In this document: positions 39,205-49,662 of the stretch, in pieces
Layout: each line of letters starts with the position of its first letter
Position numbering within the stretch: the stretch's first letter is position 1
Source of the DNA: Pseudomonas antarctica
GTDB taxonomy: Bacteria; Pseudomonadota; Gammaproteobacteria; Pseudomonadales; Pseudomonadaceae
Assembly (NCBI RefSeq): GCF_001647715.1
Contig: NZ_CP015600.1
Location: 1,426,001-1,490,000, forward strand
Direction of reading: 5' to 3'
DNA: 64,000 bases
Notes under the pieces: model-generated
Seen by the model: the letters and a program-made list of their open reading frames with translations, nothing else
The model's database searches: none
Told to the model about the DNA's origin: nothing
Translations under genes and position numbers: made by a program

Positions 39205-39894
39205 TTACAGCGCGCCAAACACCTTCTTCGCCAGGCTGGTGGCCGCAGCCGCCGGGTTCTTGCGAATGGTTTCTTCCTGCTGCGCAATCATTTTGAACAA
39301 GCCGTCCAGCGCCTGTTCGGTCACGTAGCTTTCGACGTTGGCACTTTTGGCATCAACCGCGCCAAATGCCGCGGCCTTGCCCGCCAGGGCGTTGTACTGC
39401 TGTGCCACGCCAACCTTGTCGGTGGCGGCCTTGACGATCGGCAGGAACTTGGCGCGGATCTCTTCGCGGCTGCTTTTGTTCAGGTATTGAGTCGCCGAGT
39501 CCTGGCCACCGGTGAGGATGCCCTTGGCGTCGGTCACGCTCATGTTTTTTACCGCATTGACCAGAATCGGTTGCGCCTGGGTCACGGCAGTTTCAGCCGC
39601 CTTGTTCATGCTGGTTTCCAGCTGTGTGACTTGATCACCCATGCCGAACATCTTCAGCTTGTCGGCCACTTTGCCGAGCTTGCCTGGCAGACCGATTTTC
39701 ACTTCCGGGTTGTTGCTGAAACCACCGGGTACGCCCAGTTGTTTCACGGCGATCTGTGCGCCCTGGGTCAGTGCGTCCTTGAGGCCGCCGCTGGCGTCGC
39801 TCTGGGACAGGCTGCCAAGTGACAGCGCCATGGCGTTGGCGCCAAGCAGCAGGCCGGCGCACAGGGCTGTGAGGCGAAGGGAGTTACGGAGCAT
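39205..39894 (-). CDS. DUF4197 exported protein
   Basis: 229 aa. Sec signal peptide (RLTALCAGLLLGANAMA, cleavage after about residue 23), then a helical DUF4197 domain: GGLKDALTQGAQIAVKQLG, the SVTDAKGILTGGQDSATQYL segment and a C-terminal ALDGLFKMIAQQEETIR. Periplasmic, function unknown. Followed on the same strand by the YbaY lipoprotein upstream of it and plsB further upstream. Confidence 0.87.
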   Translation of the reverse strand: MLRNSLRLTALCAGLLLGANAMALSLGSLSQSDASGGLKDALTQGAQIAVKQLGVPGGFSNNPEVKIGLPGKLGKVADKLKMFGMGDQVTQLETSMNKAAETAVTQAQPILVNAVKNMSVTDAKGILTGGQDSATQYLNKSSREEIRAKFLPIVKAATDKVGVAQQYNALAGKAAAFGAVDAKSANVESYVTEQALDGLFKMIAQQEETIRKNPAAAATSLAKKVFGAL

Positions 39895-39933
39895 GGGCGC
39901 TTCCTTTTGATCGGGCTTATGTTCTGGAAAATA

Positions 39934-40335
39934 TCAGTGTGCGACCGCATCCACCCGCAGGCGCAGCGGTTGTGGGTCTTGACCATTAAGCTGCACAGCG
40001 TGCCGTTCGGTGGTGATAAACAGTAGCTTGCCATCCAGCTCGATGCGAGCGCTCACCGAGTAAGTGTGCCCTGGCTTGATGTGGGCCGGGTCGTAGCTCA
40101 GGTGAAACGGCAGTGGCACCTGGCCTTTTACCGGGCCTTTCTGTTCGGCGAGGGTCACGGCCGGGGCGTCCATCAAGGACACGTCCTGCAGGCTGACGCT
40201 CAAGGTGGCGGCGGGCGGCAGGGCAATGCGTTGCAGGTAGAACACTTCGCCGTCGAGGCTGGCTTTGGCGGCGGGGTTCATGGATTGGCAGGCTCCGAGC
40301 AGGGCGGTCAGGCCGAGGAGGATGATCTTTTTCAT
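39934..40335 (-). CDS. YbaY family lipoprotein
   Basis: 133 aa. Signal KKIILLGLTALLGAC (lipobox LLGAC), then the YbaY beta-rich domain (LDGEVFYLQRIALPPAATLSVSLQDVSL and PFHLSYDPAHIKPGHTYSVSARIE). Start 40335 has AAGGAGC 8 bases upstream. 51 bases downstream of plsB. Confidence 0.85.
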   Translation of the reverse strand: MKKIILLGLTALLGACQSMNPAAKASLDGEVFYLQRIALPPAATLSVSLQDVSLMDAPAVTLAEQKGPVKGQVPLPFHLSYDPAHIKPGHTYSVSARIELDGKLLFITTERHAVQLNGQDPQPLRLRVDAVAH

Positions 40336-40386
40336 GGTACAGCTCCTTTTCAACGGCGCCGGAATCCGCCCGACGCCTCATTCAAT

Positions 40387-42906
40387 CTAGCGGCTTTCTT
40401 CAGGTTTGACCGGCTCAGGTTCGACTGGCGCCTCGGCTGCGCCATCAACGCGATGCAACGCCACCTGCCGGATCGACAGGCGAATATCGGCTGGCAGCAC
40501 GCGCTTCGCTGCGCCTTCAGCCAGTTCACCGAGCAGGTCGTGGTAGCTCAACTTGCCGGCTTCATCGCGGCGCAGCACATCTTGCTCCAGCAAAGTCTGG
40601 ATGAAATGTCGGAAAAGGCTCTTGTCGAAAAACTCCGGGGCATTGAGGCCATGCAGGATCGACAGGCGCTGGGCCATGATCGTGCACAGGTCTTCCAGCT
40701 CCTCGGCGCTGATGCTGTTCTGGCCGCTGTTGAGCAGCAGCGAGATCGCCATGTAGAAGCGTTGCAGGGTCTGGGCGATGCTCTTGGACAGCAGCGTCAG
40801 CAGCACAAAGTGCCGCGAACTGGGGGCCGGGCGCAGGTAGACGTCGTTTTCGAAGCGCAGCAGGCCTTGCTCGACAAACGCCTCAAGCCACTGGTCGACC
40901 ACCGCGTCCAACTCCTCCAGCGACCAGCGGATAAACAACTCCGATTGCAGGTATGGATAGAGCGCGCGGGTGTAACGCAGGATTTGTTCGCGACTCATCC
41001 GCGAACTGCTTTGGAAGAAGCTTGCCAGCAGTGCGGGCAGGGCGAAGATGTGCAGTACGTTGTTGCGGTAATAGGTCATCAGGACGGCATTCTGCTCGTC
41101 CAGGTACAGGATCTTGCCCAGGGCGTCACTTTGCTCGGACAACAGGTCCATGTCCTTGACGTGCTTGATCAACGCCATGCCATCGCCTTCCGGCAACGTG
41201 GTATGCGGCGAGTACGGCACGCGGCGCAGCAGCGCGAGGTACAGGTCCAACTGACGCGCCATGGCCTGTTCGTCCAGGGCCAGGCGGGTGGTGGACAGTA
41301 GCGCCAGCGCCACCAGGTTCACCGGGTTGACTGCGGCGGCTTCGTTCAAGTGGCGCGCCACCTGCTCACCGAGGCGGTTGGTGGTTTCGTTGAGCCAGGC
41401 GGGTTTGTAGTTCGGCCCCAGCTCCTGGCTGCGCCAGTCAGGTTGCTCGGTGTCGAGGAACTCGGCCAGCTTGATCGGTTCGCCGAAATTGACCGCGACT
41501 TGGCCAAAGCGCTGCTTGAGCGCGCCGACCACTTTGAAAATATCAAAGATCGATTCTTTCTTCTTGCTCGCGCCACGCAGCTCGCCGAGGTAAGTGCGGC
41601 CTTCCAGCACACGCTCATAGCCGATATACACCGGCACAAACACGATCGGCATGCGCGAAGAGCGCAGGAAGCTGCGCAGGGTGATTGCCAGCATTCCGGT
41701 TTTCGGTTGCAGCATGCGCCCGGTGCGCGAGCGCCCGCCTTCCACGAAGTACTCCACCGGGAAACCCTTGGTGAACAGCGTGTGCAGGTATTCGTTGAAC
41801 ACCGAGGTATACAGCGGGTTGCCCTTGAAGGTGCGGCGCATGAAAAACGCACCGCCACGGCGCAGCAGGCTGCCGATCACCGGCATGTTCAGGTTGATGC
41901 CGGCGGCGATGTGCGGCGGGGTCAGGCCATTCTTGAACAGCAGGTACGAGAGCAGCAGGTAGTCGATATGGCTACGGTGGCAAGGCACGTAGATCACCTC
42001 ATAACCCTGGGCAACCTTTTGCACACCCTCGATGTTATTGACCTTGATGCCGTCGTAGATCTTGTTCCAGAACCAGCTCAGTACCACTTCGAGAAAGCGG
42101 ATCGCGGTGTAGGTGTAGTCCGAGGCGATCTCGTTGCCGTAGCGCAGGGCTTGGGCCTTGGCTTTTTCCGGGGTGATTTTTTCGCGTTCGGCCTCTTCAC
42201 TGATGGCTTGGCGCACCAGCGGCATATTGACCAGGCCCTTCACCAAATTGCGGCGGTGGGACAGGTCAGGACCGATCACGGCGGTCTTCAGGTTACGAAA
42301 GTGCACACGCAGGATGCGCTGGGCCATCCGCACGGTGCGTTCGTGACCTTTATTGTGCTCGATCAATTCACGCAGGTTGATAGGCGCGGAGAATTGTACG
42401 CGGGTCTTGCGACCCAGGATCAGGATGCTCAACAGCCGGCGTAGACGGCCGGTGACGGCCCAGCTGTCGGCAAACAGCAGTTTCCATGGGCTGGACTCGC
42501 TCTCGGGCGACTGCCCCCAGAACACGCTGACGGGAATGATTTGTGCATTCTCTTCGGCGTGTTCGGTCAGGGTGTTGACCAGCCGGGTCAGGGTCGGCGG
42601 CGCGCCGCGCTTGTCCTGGCGGCCAAGCCAGTCCGGCTCCGGCGTGAGGTAGAAGAATGCGGCGGGTTCGATCAGCGGGCCTACCGATACCGGCAGCACC
42701 GGGCGCGGCAGGCCGGCCTTGGTGCACTCGGTATCGACCACGGCCAATTCGGTGAGGGAGGGCGATTGCAGGACGTAGAACACCGGCCGGCTGCGGTCGA
42801 GGTTAAGGGTTAGGGACGACTGGTTGATCGTCTCGGAGCGAACCCAGAGGTACAACAGTCGGCGCAAGGTGCCAAACACCAGACGGCGGAACGGGGAGCG
42901 GGTCAT
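40387..42906 (-). CDS. plsB: Glycerol-3-phosphate 1-O-acyltransferase
   Basis: 839 aa inner-membrane enzyme adding the first acyl chain in phospholipid synthesis. The acyltransferase block is clear: catalytic HX4D in [54 protein letters not shown]. Long C-terminal region as in E. coli PlsB. Full length. Confidence 0.95.
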   Translation of the reverse strand: MTRSPFRRLVFGTLRRLLYLWVRSETINQSSLTLNLDRSRPVFYVLQSPSLTELAVVDTECTKAGLPRPVLPVSVGPLIEPAAFFYLTPEPDWLGRQDKRGAPPTLTRLVNTLTEHAEENAQIIPVSVFWGQSPESESSPWKLLFADSWAVTGRLRRLLSILILGRKTRVQFSAPINLRELIEHNKGHERTVRMAQRILRVHFRNLKTAVIGPDLSHRRNLVKGLVNMPLVRQAISEEAEREKITPEKAKAQALRYGNEIASDYTYTAIRFLEVVLSWFWNKIYDGIKVNNIEGVQKVAQGYEVIYVPCHRSHIDYLLLSYLLFKNGLTPPHIAAGINLNMPVIGSLLRRGGAFFMRRTFKGNPLYTSVFNEYLHTLFTKGFPVEYFVEGGRSRTGRMLQPKTGMLAITLRSFLRSSRMPIVFVPVYIGYERVLEGRTYLGELRGASKKKESIFDIFKVVGALKQRFGQVAVNFGEPIKLAEFLDTEQPDWRSQELGPNYKPAWLNETTNRLGEQVARHLNEAAAVNPVNLVALALLSTTRLALDEQAMARQLDLYLALLRRVPYSPHTTLPEGDGMALIKHVKDMDLLSEQSDALGKILYLDEQNAVLMTYYRNNVLHIFALPALLASFFQSSSRMSREQILRYTRALYPYLQSELFIRWSLEELDAVVDQWLEAFVEQGLLRFENDVYLRPAPSSRHFVLLTLLSKSIAQTLQRFYMAISLLLNSGQNSISAEELEDLCTIMAQRLSILHGLNAPEFFDKSLFRHFIQTLLEQDVLRRDEAGKLSYHDLLGELAEGAAKRVLPADIRLSIRQVALHRVDGAAEAPVEPEPVKPEESR

Positions 42907-43006
42907 AGGCGTGCTGCTTCAAGTGGAAAAAACCGAGCAGGCGCTCGGGTGGGTAGTGTGCCGTATTCGCCGAAAATCGGCAAAAAAGCGGCGATGTAAA
43001 CTTGAG

Positions 43007-43034
43007 TTGATCGTTTTTGAGCCTGTCTTATACT
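43007..43034 (+). promoter_or_regulatory. Promoter of the cold-shock gene
   Basis: -35 TTGATC (43007-43012), 16-base spacer, -10 TATACT (43029-43034). A 5' leader of about 45-50 bases follows, with GGGAG 8 bases before the ATG. Confidence 0.65.
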
Positions 43035-43088
43035 CGGCAGTTCAATGCGAACGACTCAACAATAAAAATGCATGTGGGAGTAAGACAG

Positions 43089-43298
43089 ATGGCAACGCGC
43101 GAAACCGGCAATGTGAAGTGGTTCAACGATGCAAAAGGCTATGGCTTTATTCAGCGTGAGGACGGCAAGGATGTGTTTGTGCACTACCGCGCCATTCGCG
43201 GTGATGGCCACCGTTCATTGGCCGAAGGCCAGCAGGTGGAGTACGCCGTGGTGACCGGCGAGAAGGGGTTGCAGGCGGAGGATGTGGTCGGCCTGTAA
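43089..43298 (+). CDS. Cold-shock domain protein
   Basis: 69 aa single OB-fold. RNP1 KGYGFIQ and RNP2 VFVHY are present after the usual [15 protein letters not shown] start. RNA chaperone/antiterminator by family. First of a group (125-aa gene, rlmA, dapE, ndvB) whose order matches PA1159-PA1163. The leader may carry cold-responsive structure, which I cannot assess. Confidence 0.93.
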   Translation: MATRETGNVKWFNDAKGYGFIQREDGKDVFVHYRAIRGDGHRSLAEGQQVEYAVVTGEKGLQAEDVVGL

Positions 43299-43315
43299 GG
43301 CCGAGCCGCAAGTGA

Positions 43316-43352
43316 CAAGCCTCAAGCTGCAAGCGGTTTTGCTTGAGGCTTG
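43316..43352. terminator. Hairpin between cold-shock gene and convergent gene, repeat-like
   Basis: 12-bp perfect stem CAAGCCTCAAGC/GCTTGAGGCTTG with a 13-nt loop. The CTCAAGCTGCAAGC wording is a dispersed pseudomonad intergenic motif; a related TTGTAGCTTGTCGCTT run occurs near 48757. Confidence 0.6.
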
Positions 43353-43368
43353 AGGCTTGTAGCTGCTC

Positions 43369-43746
43369 TTAAGCCGTTTTCCAGGTGATCTGCTCTTCAC
43401 CGTCCACGCTGATGCGAATCCAGGTGTCAGCGCTTTCCTCGCCTTCTTCCTCAACCCAGGTACCGGGCGCGCAACGCACTTCGACGTTCAGCGCGGCAAA
43501 CGCAGCGCGGGCGCAGGCGATGTCGTCGTCCCACGGGGTCTGGTCGCTTTCCAGGTACAGGCTGTTCCATTTGCCGACGGCTTTTGGCAGCCAGGTGACC
43601 GGCACGCTGCCGGCCTTGCACTTGTAGGTCTGGCCTCTCTGGACCCAGTCGGTGCACGGGCCCAGGGCGGCGCCCAGCCAGGCGGCAATGGCCTTGTAGT
43701 CGACGTCGGCGTCCTTCAGGTAAATCTCGATATCAGGTTGGCGCAT
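43369..43746 (-). CDS. Conserved-type hypothetical protein (125 aa)
   Basis: Acidic, Trp- and Cys-containing soluble protein (IAAWLGAALGPCTDW, WVEEEGEESADTWIRISVDGEEQITW). Start 43746 has GAGGAA 5 bases upstream. No domain recognised. Conserved position next to rlmA. Confidence 0.75.
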   Translation of the reverse strand: MRQPDIEIYLKDADVDYKAIAAWLGAALGPCTDWVQRGQTYKCKAGSVPVTWLPKAVGKWNSLYLESDQTPWDDDIACARAAFAALNVEVRCAPGTWVEEEGEESADTWIRISVDGEEQITWKTA

Positions 43747-43800
43747 GGATGTTCCTCGTTGCGGGATTCGAAAATCCATTCGCGGATGCTTAAAAGTCGG

Positions 43801-44610
43801 TTATTGAAGCACGAAATAATCGTAGCGCATCGACACAGTGACCTGCAGCGGCTCGGCGGCCTCAATCACTTCGGCGCGGCGCTCGGCACTCGCGCGCCAG
43901 CCGTGGGGCGTCATCGCCAGCAGGTTGGCGCGGTCTTTGGGTTCGGCCAGGCTCAGGGTGAACGCCAGGGTTTCGCTGTGGGCCAGGCTCATGCCGTCCG
44001 GCACCAGGGCCAAATGCTTGTCGTCGGTGTATTCACGCACTTCGTCGTACAGGCGCTCGCGCAGTTCCATCAGGTGGCCCGCGGTCGGGCCAACCTTCAT
44101 CAAGCCGCCACCGGGGCTGAGCAGGCGTTTGGCCTCCTGCCAGTCCAATGGGCTGAACACGCTGGCGAGGAACTGGCAGCTGGCATCGGCCAACGGCACG
44201 CGGGCCATGCTGGCGATCAACCAGGTCAGCGCCGGGTTGCGTTTGCACGCGCGCTTGACGGCTTCCTTGGAGATATCCAGCGCGTAGCCGTCGGCATCGG
44301 GCAGGGCTTCGGCGAGTTGCGCGGTGTAGTAACCCTCGCCACAGCCGATGTCCACCCAACGCTGTGGCGCACGCTCGGCGGCCAGTTCGGCCAGGCGCTT
44401 GGCCACCGGGGCGTAGTGCCCGGCGTTGAGGAAGTCGCGGCGTGCTTCGACCATGGCCAGGTTATCGCCCGGGTCGCGGCTGTTCTTGTGCTGCACCGGC
44501 AACAGGTTCAGGTAACCCTGGCGCGCACGGTCGAAACGGTGCCCGACCGGGCACGCCACGCCATTGTCCACCGCGTTGAGCGGTGCGCTGCAAATGGGGC
44601 AAGCGAGCAT
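43801..44610 (-). CDS. rlmA: 23S rRNA (guanine(745)-N(1))-methyltransferase
   Basis: 269 aa. N-terminal zinc site (LACPICSAPL, then ACPVGHRFDRARQGYLNLL) followed by a Rossmann SAM domain (WVDIGCGEGYYTAQLAEALP). Methylates G745 of 23S rRNA. ATG 44610 was chosen at the zinc-binding N-terminus; it overlaps the dapE stop by one base, so translation is coupled. Confidence 0.92.
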   Translation of the reverse strand: MLACPICSAPLNAVDNGVACPVGHRFDRARQGYLNLLPVQHKNSRDPGDNLAMVEARRDFLNAGHYAPVAKRLAELAAERAPQRWVDIGCGEGYYTAQLAEALPDADGYALDISKEAVKRACKRNPALTWLIASMARVPLADASCQFLASVFSPLDWQEAKRLLSPGGGLMKVGPTAGHLMELRERLYDEVREYTDDKHLALVPDGMSLAHSETLAFTLSLAEPKDRANLLAMTPHGWRASAERRAEVIEAAEPLQVTVSMRYDYFVLQ

Positions 44611-45761
44611 CAGGCGAGCAACTTGATCAGGGTTTGGTAATAGATTTCGGTCAGCACGTCGAGGTCGCTGGCCAGGATACGTTCGTTGACCTGGTGGATC
44701 GTCGCGTTGACCGGGCCCAGCTCGACCACTTGGGTGCCCAGCGTGGCGATGAAACGCCCGTCGGACGTACCGCCGCTGGTGGAAGCCTTGGTCTCGCGGC
44801 CGGTAATTGCCTTGATGCTGGCCGATACCGCATCCAGCAACGCGCCCGGTTCGGTGAGGAACGGCAGGCCTGACAGCGCCCACTCTACGTGCCAGTCCAG
44901 GCCATGTTTGTCGAGGATCGCCGCAACGCGCTGTTGCAAGCCTTCCACGGTGGATTCAGTGGAAAAGCGGAAATTGAACACCGCCGTCAGGTCACCGGGG
45001 ATCACGTTGGTGGCGCCGGTGCCGGAGTTGAGGTTGGAAATCTGGAAGCTGGTCGGCGGGAAGAAGGTATTGCCGTCGTCCCAATGCTCGGCGGCCAATT
45101 CGGCCAGGGCCGGTGCGGCCAGGTGGATCGGGTTCTTCGCCAGGTGTGGATACGCCACGTGGCCTTGTACACCGCGCACGGTCAGGGTGGCGCCGAGAGA
45201 GCCACGACGGCCGTTCTTGACCACATCGCCCACCAGGGTCGTGCTCGACGGTTCGCCGACGATGCACCAGTCCAGGCGCTCCTTGCGTGCCGCCAGCCGC
45301 TCGATCACAGCCTTGGTGCCATGGTGCGCCGGGCCTTCTTCATCGCTGGTGATCAGGAAGGCTACCGAGCCATTGTGGTCCGGGTAGTCGGTAACGAAAC
45401 GCTCGGATGCCACCAGCATTGCCGCCAGGCTGCCTTTCATGTCTGCCGCACCACGGCCGCAAAGCATGCCGTCTTCGTCGATCAACGCGTCGAACGGGTC
45501 GTTCTGCCAGGCCTGCACCGGGCCGGTCGGGACCACGTCGGTGTGGCCGGCAAAGCACAGCACCGGGCCTTCATGGTTGCCGTGGGTGGCCCAGAAGTTG
45601 TCCACGTCCTCGATGCGCATTGGCTCAAGCTTGAAACCGGCGTCGCCCAGGCGCTGCATCATCAGCTTCTGGCAGTCGGCGTCGATCGGTGTGACCGACG
45701 GGCGACGGATCAGGTCGATAGCGAGTTGAAGGGTCGGCGAAAGGTCGGCATGGGCCGTCAT
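44610..45761 (-). CDS. dapE: Succinyl-diaminopimelate desuccinylase
   Basis: 383 aa di-zinc hydrolase of the succinylase route to lysine and meso-DAP. Metal motifs [26 protein letters not shown] and the base Glu in ITSDEEGPA are visible; SGGTSDGRF near the C-terminus. dapD of the same pathway lies 6 kb to the right. Confidence 0.95.
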   Translation of the reverse strand: MTAHADLSPTLQLAIDLIRRPSVTPIDADCQKLMMQRLGDAGFKLEPMRIEDVDNFWATHGNHEGPVLCFAGHTDVVPTGPVQAWQNDPFDALIDEDGMLCGRGAADMKGSLAAMLVASERFVTDYPDHNGSVAFLITSDEEGPAHHGTKAVIERLAARKERLDWCIVGEPSSTTLVGDVVKNGRRGSLGATLTVRGVQGHVAYPHLAKNPIHLAAPALAELAAEHWDDGNTFFPPTSFQISNLNSGTGATNVIPGDLTAVFNFRFSTESTVEGLQQRVAAILDKHGLDWHVEWALSGLPFLTEPGALLDAVSASIKAITGRETKASTSGGTSDGRFIATLGTQVVELGPVNATIHQVNERILASDLDVLTEIYYQTLIKLLA

Positions 45762-45837
45762 GGGGAAACTCCGGGAAGCGTGTAAGGGGCGCGCAGGACG
45801 AATGTGGAATACAGATCTTGAAACGGCGCAGGTTCAA

Positions 45838-45924
45838 TGTGGGAGCTGGCTTGCCTGCGATAGCATCGCCGCGGTGTACCTGCCAGACCGCGGCGTCTGC
45901 ATCGCAGGCAAGCCAGCTCCCACA
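45838..45924. repeat. REP inverted pair
   Basis: Arms 45838-45861 and 45901-45924 (24 bp, perfect) of the GCTGGCTTGCCTGCG type, with an inner CCGCGG pair in the loop. Located between dapE and ndvB. Confidence 0.87.
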
Positions 45925-46016
45925 GAAAGCAGGGCTGGGCCAAGTCTCACAAAACGGCCGTTATCTTATAGCAAAACGGCGGCCAGAGGCCGCCGTTTAG
46001 TGCATTGCGCAAGTTT

Positions 46017-48608
46017 TTACTCTGCCGTTGCCGGCTCACCCTTCGGCGCCGGTTTTGGCAGCGACGAGAGGAACGCCATGATCAACGCCGCCACGTACGG
46101 CAGCGATTGCACCAGCAGCATTACCACCCAGAAGCGAATGTCATTGCTCGGCAGGCCCTGCACCAGGTAGATCCCCAGCGCCGCGCCCCACAACAGCAGC
46201 ATGATGAACATTTCTTCGCGGGCTTCGGAAATGGCTACCCAGAAGCCGTGGTTATCCGCGTTTTTCGGTGTACGAAAGAACGGAATACTGGTGGTGAAGA
46301 AACCATACAGCACCGCCTTGGCGATGGTGTGAGACAACGCCAACCCGGCCAGGGCCGCGCAGAACGCGTCCTTGAGGTTCACACCGACTGCACGGCGGTA
46401 CAGGAAGACGATCTTGCCCACCTTGAACACGAACAGCGCCAAGGGTGGAATCGCGAAAATCAGCAGCGGCGGATCGACACGGGTCGGCACGATGATCATC
46501 GCCGCGGACCACAACAAGGCGCCGACGGTGAAGAAGATGTTCATGCCGTCCGCCACCCACGGCAACCAGCCCGCGAGGAAGTGGTAGCGCTGGCCACGGG
46601 TCAGCTCGGTGCCCTTACCGCGCAAGAGGCTGGCGGTGTGACGCTTGATGATCTGAATCGCCCCGTAGGCCCAGCGGAAACGCTGTTTCTTGAAGTCGAT
46701 AAAGGTGTCCGGCATCAGGCCTTTACCGTAGCTGTCGTGGTAATACGCCGCCGACAGACCTTTCTCGAATACGCGCAGGCCCAGTTCGGCGTCTTCACAG
46801 ATGCACCAGTCGGCCCAGCCGAGTTCTTCGAGCACCGAGCGACGGGTCATGGTCATGGTGCCGTGCTGGATGATCGCGTCACGGTCGTTACGGGTGACCA
46901 TGCCGATATGGAAGAAGCCTTTGTATTCCGCGTAGCAGAGCTTCTTGAAGGTGCTTTCGTTCTGGTCGCGGTAATCCTGCGGCGACTGCACCACGGCAAT
47001 TTTCGGGTCGGCGAAGTGCGGCACCATGTGCTTGAGCCAGTTCGGCGACACGCAGTAGTCCGAGTCGATCACCGCAATCACTTCGGCATCCTTGGCGGTA
47101 TGCGGGATCAAGTAGTTCAGCGCGCCGCCCTTGAAACCGGCCAGGGGCGAAACGTGGAAGAACTTGAAGCGCGGCCCGAGGGTTTCGCAATAATCGCGCA
47201 CCGGTTCCCAAACGGCTGGGTCCTTGGTGTTGTTGTCGATGATCAGGACTTCGTAGTCCGGGTAATCCAGGGCGGCCAGGGCGTCGAGGGTCTGTTTGAC
47301 CATCTCCGGCGGCTCGTTGTAGCACGGCACATGGATCGACACTTTCGGGCGGTAGTCCGAATCCCCTTCGACCGGCAGGAATTCACGCCGGCGTTTGTGA
47401 GTCCATACCGCTTCCGCCAATTCGTGGGCTTCGGTCAGCAACACGATAAACACGCCCAGCGCGCCGAGTGCCAGCAAGATCCCGACAGTCACACTGAACC
47501 AGGTGCTGTATTGCTGGCTGTAGTCGTAGCCGATCCACACCAGCACCGACCCGCACAGGAAGGCGATAAAGGTCAGGAAGGTCCGGCCACGCTGGCGCAG
47601 GGCCGAGCCGTCGATCATCAGCAAGGTCAGCGACAGCAGCGCGAGCACCACCGAGCCGATGGCCAGCACGCGCCATTGCGGGATCGCGACCACAGGGCCT
47701 TCAAAGTTGAATTTCTGCTGGCGCGCGGCGTTGTACACACCCCAGTAAGCACCGGCTGAACCTTCGTCGCTGACTTTCCACGGCTGGTCGAAGGCCTCGA
47801 TCACGAAGTAGTTGTAGCCCTGGCGGTTCAGCTTGTTCACCAGCGTGCGCAGGTAAATCGCCTGGTCTGCCGGGGACGTTTCATTACCCCCACGCATGCG
47901 CCCGTTGCTCGGCCAGCCAACCTCCGACAGCAGCAGTGGTTTTTTCGGGAACAATTTCTTCAGGTCCCTGGCGCGGTCGAGTACGTACTGGCCGGCCTTG
48001 TCCATCGGAATAAATTCCCAGAACGGCAGGATGTGCGCGGCAATCAGGTCGACGTGCTTGGCCAGTTGCGGGTTCTTTTCCCAGATGTGCCATTGCTCGG
48101 ACGTTGTCACCGGTACTTTCACGGCGCCGCGCACGCGATCGAGCAACACGATCAGCGCTTGCGGGGTAATTTCTTCACGGAACAACGCTTCGTTACCGAC
48201 CACCACCCGCACGACGCTGCGCGAACTGTTGGCCAGTTCGATGGCGCGCTGGATTTCGCGTTCGTTACGTTCAAGGTCCGGGCTGATCCAGATACCCAGG
48301 GTCACGCGCAGACCGAACTCTTCGGCCAGCTTGGGGATATCCCCCAGGGTGCCGTCGACCGAGTAGGTACGGATGTTGTCCGTCAGCTTGCTCATGATCT
48401 CGAGGTCGCGACGCATTTCTTCGTCGCTTGGGTACTGGTCTTTCTGCGGGAACTGGCCTTGCTGGAACGGCGAGTAGGAAAACCCGGAGATCTGTTCGGG
48501 CCAGTTGGGGGCAGTGACCGGGCGGTTGATCAGCGCCCAGAAACCGGTGAACAGCGCGGCAATTGCCAGCACCACCACCAGGTTGAGTCCAAATTTACGC
48601 GATGACAT
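46017..48608 (-). CDS. ndvB: Beta-glucan synthase NdvB (GH17-GT2 fusion)
   Basis: 863 aa. One N-terminal membrane helix; periplasmic GH17-like domain (roughly 50-320) with acid/base Glu in VVVGNEALF and nucleophile Glu in SEVGWPSNGR; two central membrane helices; cytoplasmic GT2 domain with IDSDY (DxD), EDAELG and QRFRW (QxxRW); several C-terminal membrane helices. This layout matches P. aeruginosa NdvB, which makes cyclic beta-1,3-glucans linked to biofilm antibiotic tolerance. ATG 48608 precedes the first helix; the upstream in-frame extension is not hydrophobic. Confidence 0.9.
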   Translation of the reverse strand: MSSRKFGLNLVVVLAIAALFTGFWALINRPVTAPNWPEQISGFSYSPFQQGQFPQKDQYPSDEEMRRDLEIMSKLTDNIRTYSVDGTLGDIPKLAEEFGLRVTLGIWISPDLERNEREIQRAIELANSSRSVVRVVVGNEALFREEITPQALIVLLDRVRGAVKVPVTTSEQWHIWEKNPQLAKHVDLIAAHILPFWEFIPMDKAGQYVLDRARDLKKLFPKKPLLLSEVGWPSNGRMRGGNETSPADQAIYLRTLVNKLNRQGYNYFVIEAFDQPWKVSDEGSAGAYWGVYNAARQQKFNFEGPVVAIPQWRVLAIGSVVLALLSLTLLMIDGSALRQRGRTFLTFIAFLCGSVLVWIGYDYSQQYSTWFSVTVGILLALGALGVFIVLLTEAHELAEAVWTHKRRREFLPVEGDSDYRPKVSIHVPCYNEPPEMVKQTLDALAALDYPDYEVLIIDNNTKDPAVWEPVRDYCETLGPRFKFFHVSPLAGFKGGALNYLIPHTAKDAEVIAVIDSDYCVSPNWLKHMVPHFADPKIAVVQSPQDYRDQNESTFKKLCYAEYKGFFHIGMVTRNDRDAIIQHGTMTMTRRSVLEELGWADWCICEDAELGLRVFEKGLSAAYYHDSYGKGLMPDTFIDFKKQRFRWAYGAIQIIKRHTASLLRGKGTELTRGQRYHFLAGWLPWVADGMNIFFTVGALLWSAAMIIVPTRVDPPLLIFAIPPLALFVFKVGKIVFLYRRAVGVNLKDAFCAALAGLALSHTIAKAVLYGFFTTSIPFFRTPKNADNHGFWVAISEAREEMFIMLLLWGAALGIYLVQGLPSNDIRFWVVMLLVQSLPYVAALIMAFLSSLPKPAPKGEPATAE

Positions 48609-48825
48609 AGCGATTTCGGGTTCCAAAGGGTGTGGAACGAAAAGAGGTGTCGGCCTACGCCGAACGGCGCGCATCCTACACCGGCCCGTCCCTGAGCGTA
48701 TAGCAGACAGAGAAAAGCCGGACGTTAGTCAGCGAAACACCCTCTAAGTTCTTTACTTGTAGCTTGTCGCTTCGAACTTGTCGCTGCGTAGTCCATAATG
48801 CGCGCCGGTTTTTGGGGTAATGGTC

Positions 48826-49635
48826 ATGAGCACAGAAGATCCGCGGTTTGCAGGCGTCGCCCGCTTGTATGGCATTGAAGGCCTGGAACGCTTGAAAGCG
48901 GCCCATGTGGCGATCGTCGGCGTCGGCGGCGTAGGGTCCTGGGCGGCGGAAGCCATTGCCCGCTGCGGGGTGGGCGAGATTTCGCTGTTTGACCTGGACG
49001 ATGTCTGCGTCAGCAACAGCAACCGCCAGTTGCACGCGCTGGACAGCACCGTGGGCAAGCCCAAGGTCGAAGTGATGGCCGAGCGCCTGCGCGGCATCAA
49101 CCCGGACTGCACGGTGCATGCGGTGGCGGACTTCGTCACGCGCGACACCATGGCCGAGTACATCACCCCGAATATCGATTGCGTGATCGACTGCATCGAC
49201 GCCGTCAACGCCAAGGCGGCGCTGATTGCCTGGTGCAAGCGCCGCAAGATCCAGATCATCACCACCGGCGGCGCGGGCGGGCAGATCGACCCGACGCTGA
49301 TCCAGGTCTGCGACTTGAACCGTACCTTCAACGACCCGTTGGCGTCGAAAGTGCGCTCCACGCTGCGCCGCGATTACGGTTTCTCCCGCACCGTGACCCG
49401 CCATTACAGCGTGCCCTGCGTGTTTTCCACCGAGCAGCTGCGCTATCCCAAGCCGGACGGCAGCATCTGTTTGCAGAAAAGTTTTGTCGGTGACGGCGTG
49501 AAGCTGGACTGCGCCGGTGGGTTTGGCGCGGTGATGATGGTGACGGCCACCTTCGGCATGGTGGCGGCGACCAAGGCAGTCGACAAGATTGTGGCCGGGG
49601 TGCGCAGGCCGTCCGAGCGGGTCAAGCCCACCTGA
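48826..49635 (+). CDS. tcdA: tRNA threonylcarbamoyladenosine dehydratase (TcdA/CsdL)
   Basis: 269 aa E1-like enzyme that cyclises t6A37 in tRNA using ATP. Rossmann motif IVGVGGVGSWAAEAIARCG and CIDAVNAKAAL are typical. The second ATG (48826) is preferred because GGGGT lies 8 bases upstream; ATG 48820 is only 2 bases from it. Near csdE-csdA, which supply sulfur/persulfide in the characterised E. coli Csd network. Confidence 0.93.
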   Translation: MSTEDPRFAGVARLYGIEGLERLKAAHVAIVGVGGVGSWAAEAIARCGVGEISLFDLDDVCVSNSNRQLHALDSTVGKPKVEVMAERLRGINPDCTVHAVADFVTRDTMAEYITPNIDCVIDCIDAVNAKAALIAWCKRRKIQIITTGGAGGQIDPTLIQVCDLNRTFNDPLASKVRSTLRRDYGFSRTVTRHYSVPCVFSTEQLRYPKPDGSICLQKSFVGDGVKLDCAGGFGAVMMVTATFGMVAATKAVDKIVAGVRRPSERVKPT

Positions 49636-49662
49636 CTCTCGTTGCCCTGCGCAATTCTAAAA

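Noticed and set aside
46005..47759. 584-codon open frame antisense to ndvB
   Set aside because: Overlaps the glycosyltransferase domain throughout; no recognisable protein features.
48750..48800. Possible terminator or small RNA in the ndvB-tcdA gap
   Set aside because: Only a run of CTTGTAGCTTGTCGCTT-like words typical of dispersed intergenic repeats; no clear stem with T-run.
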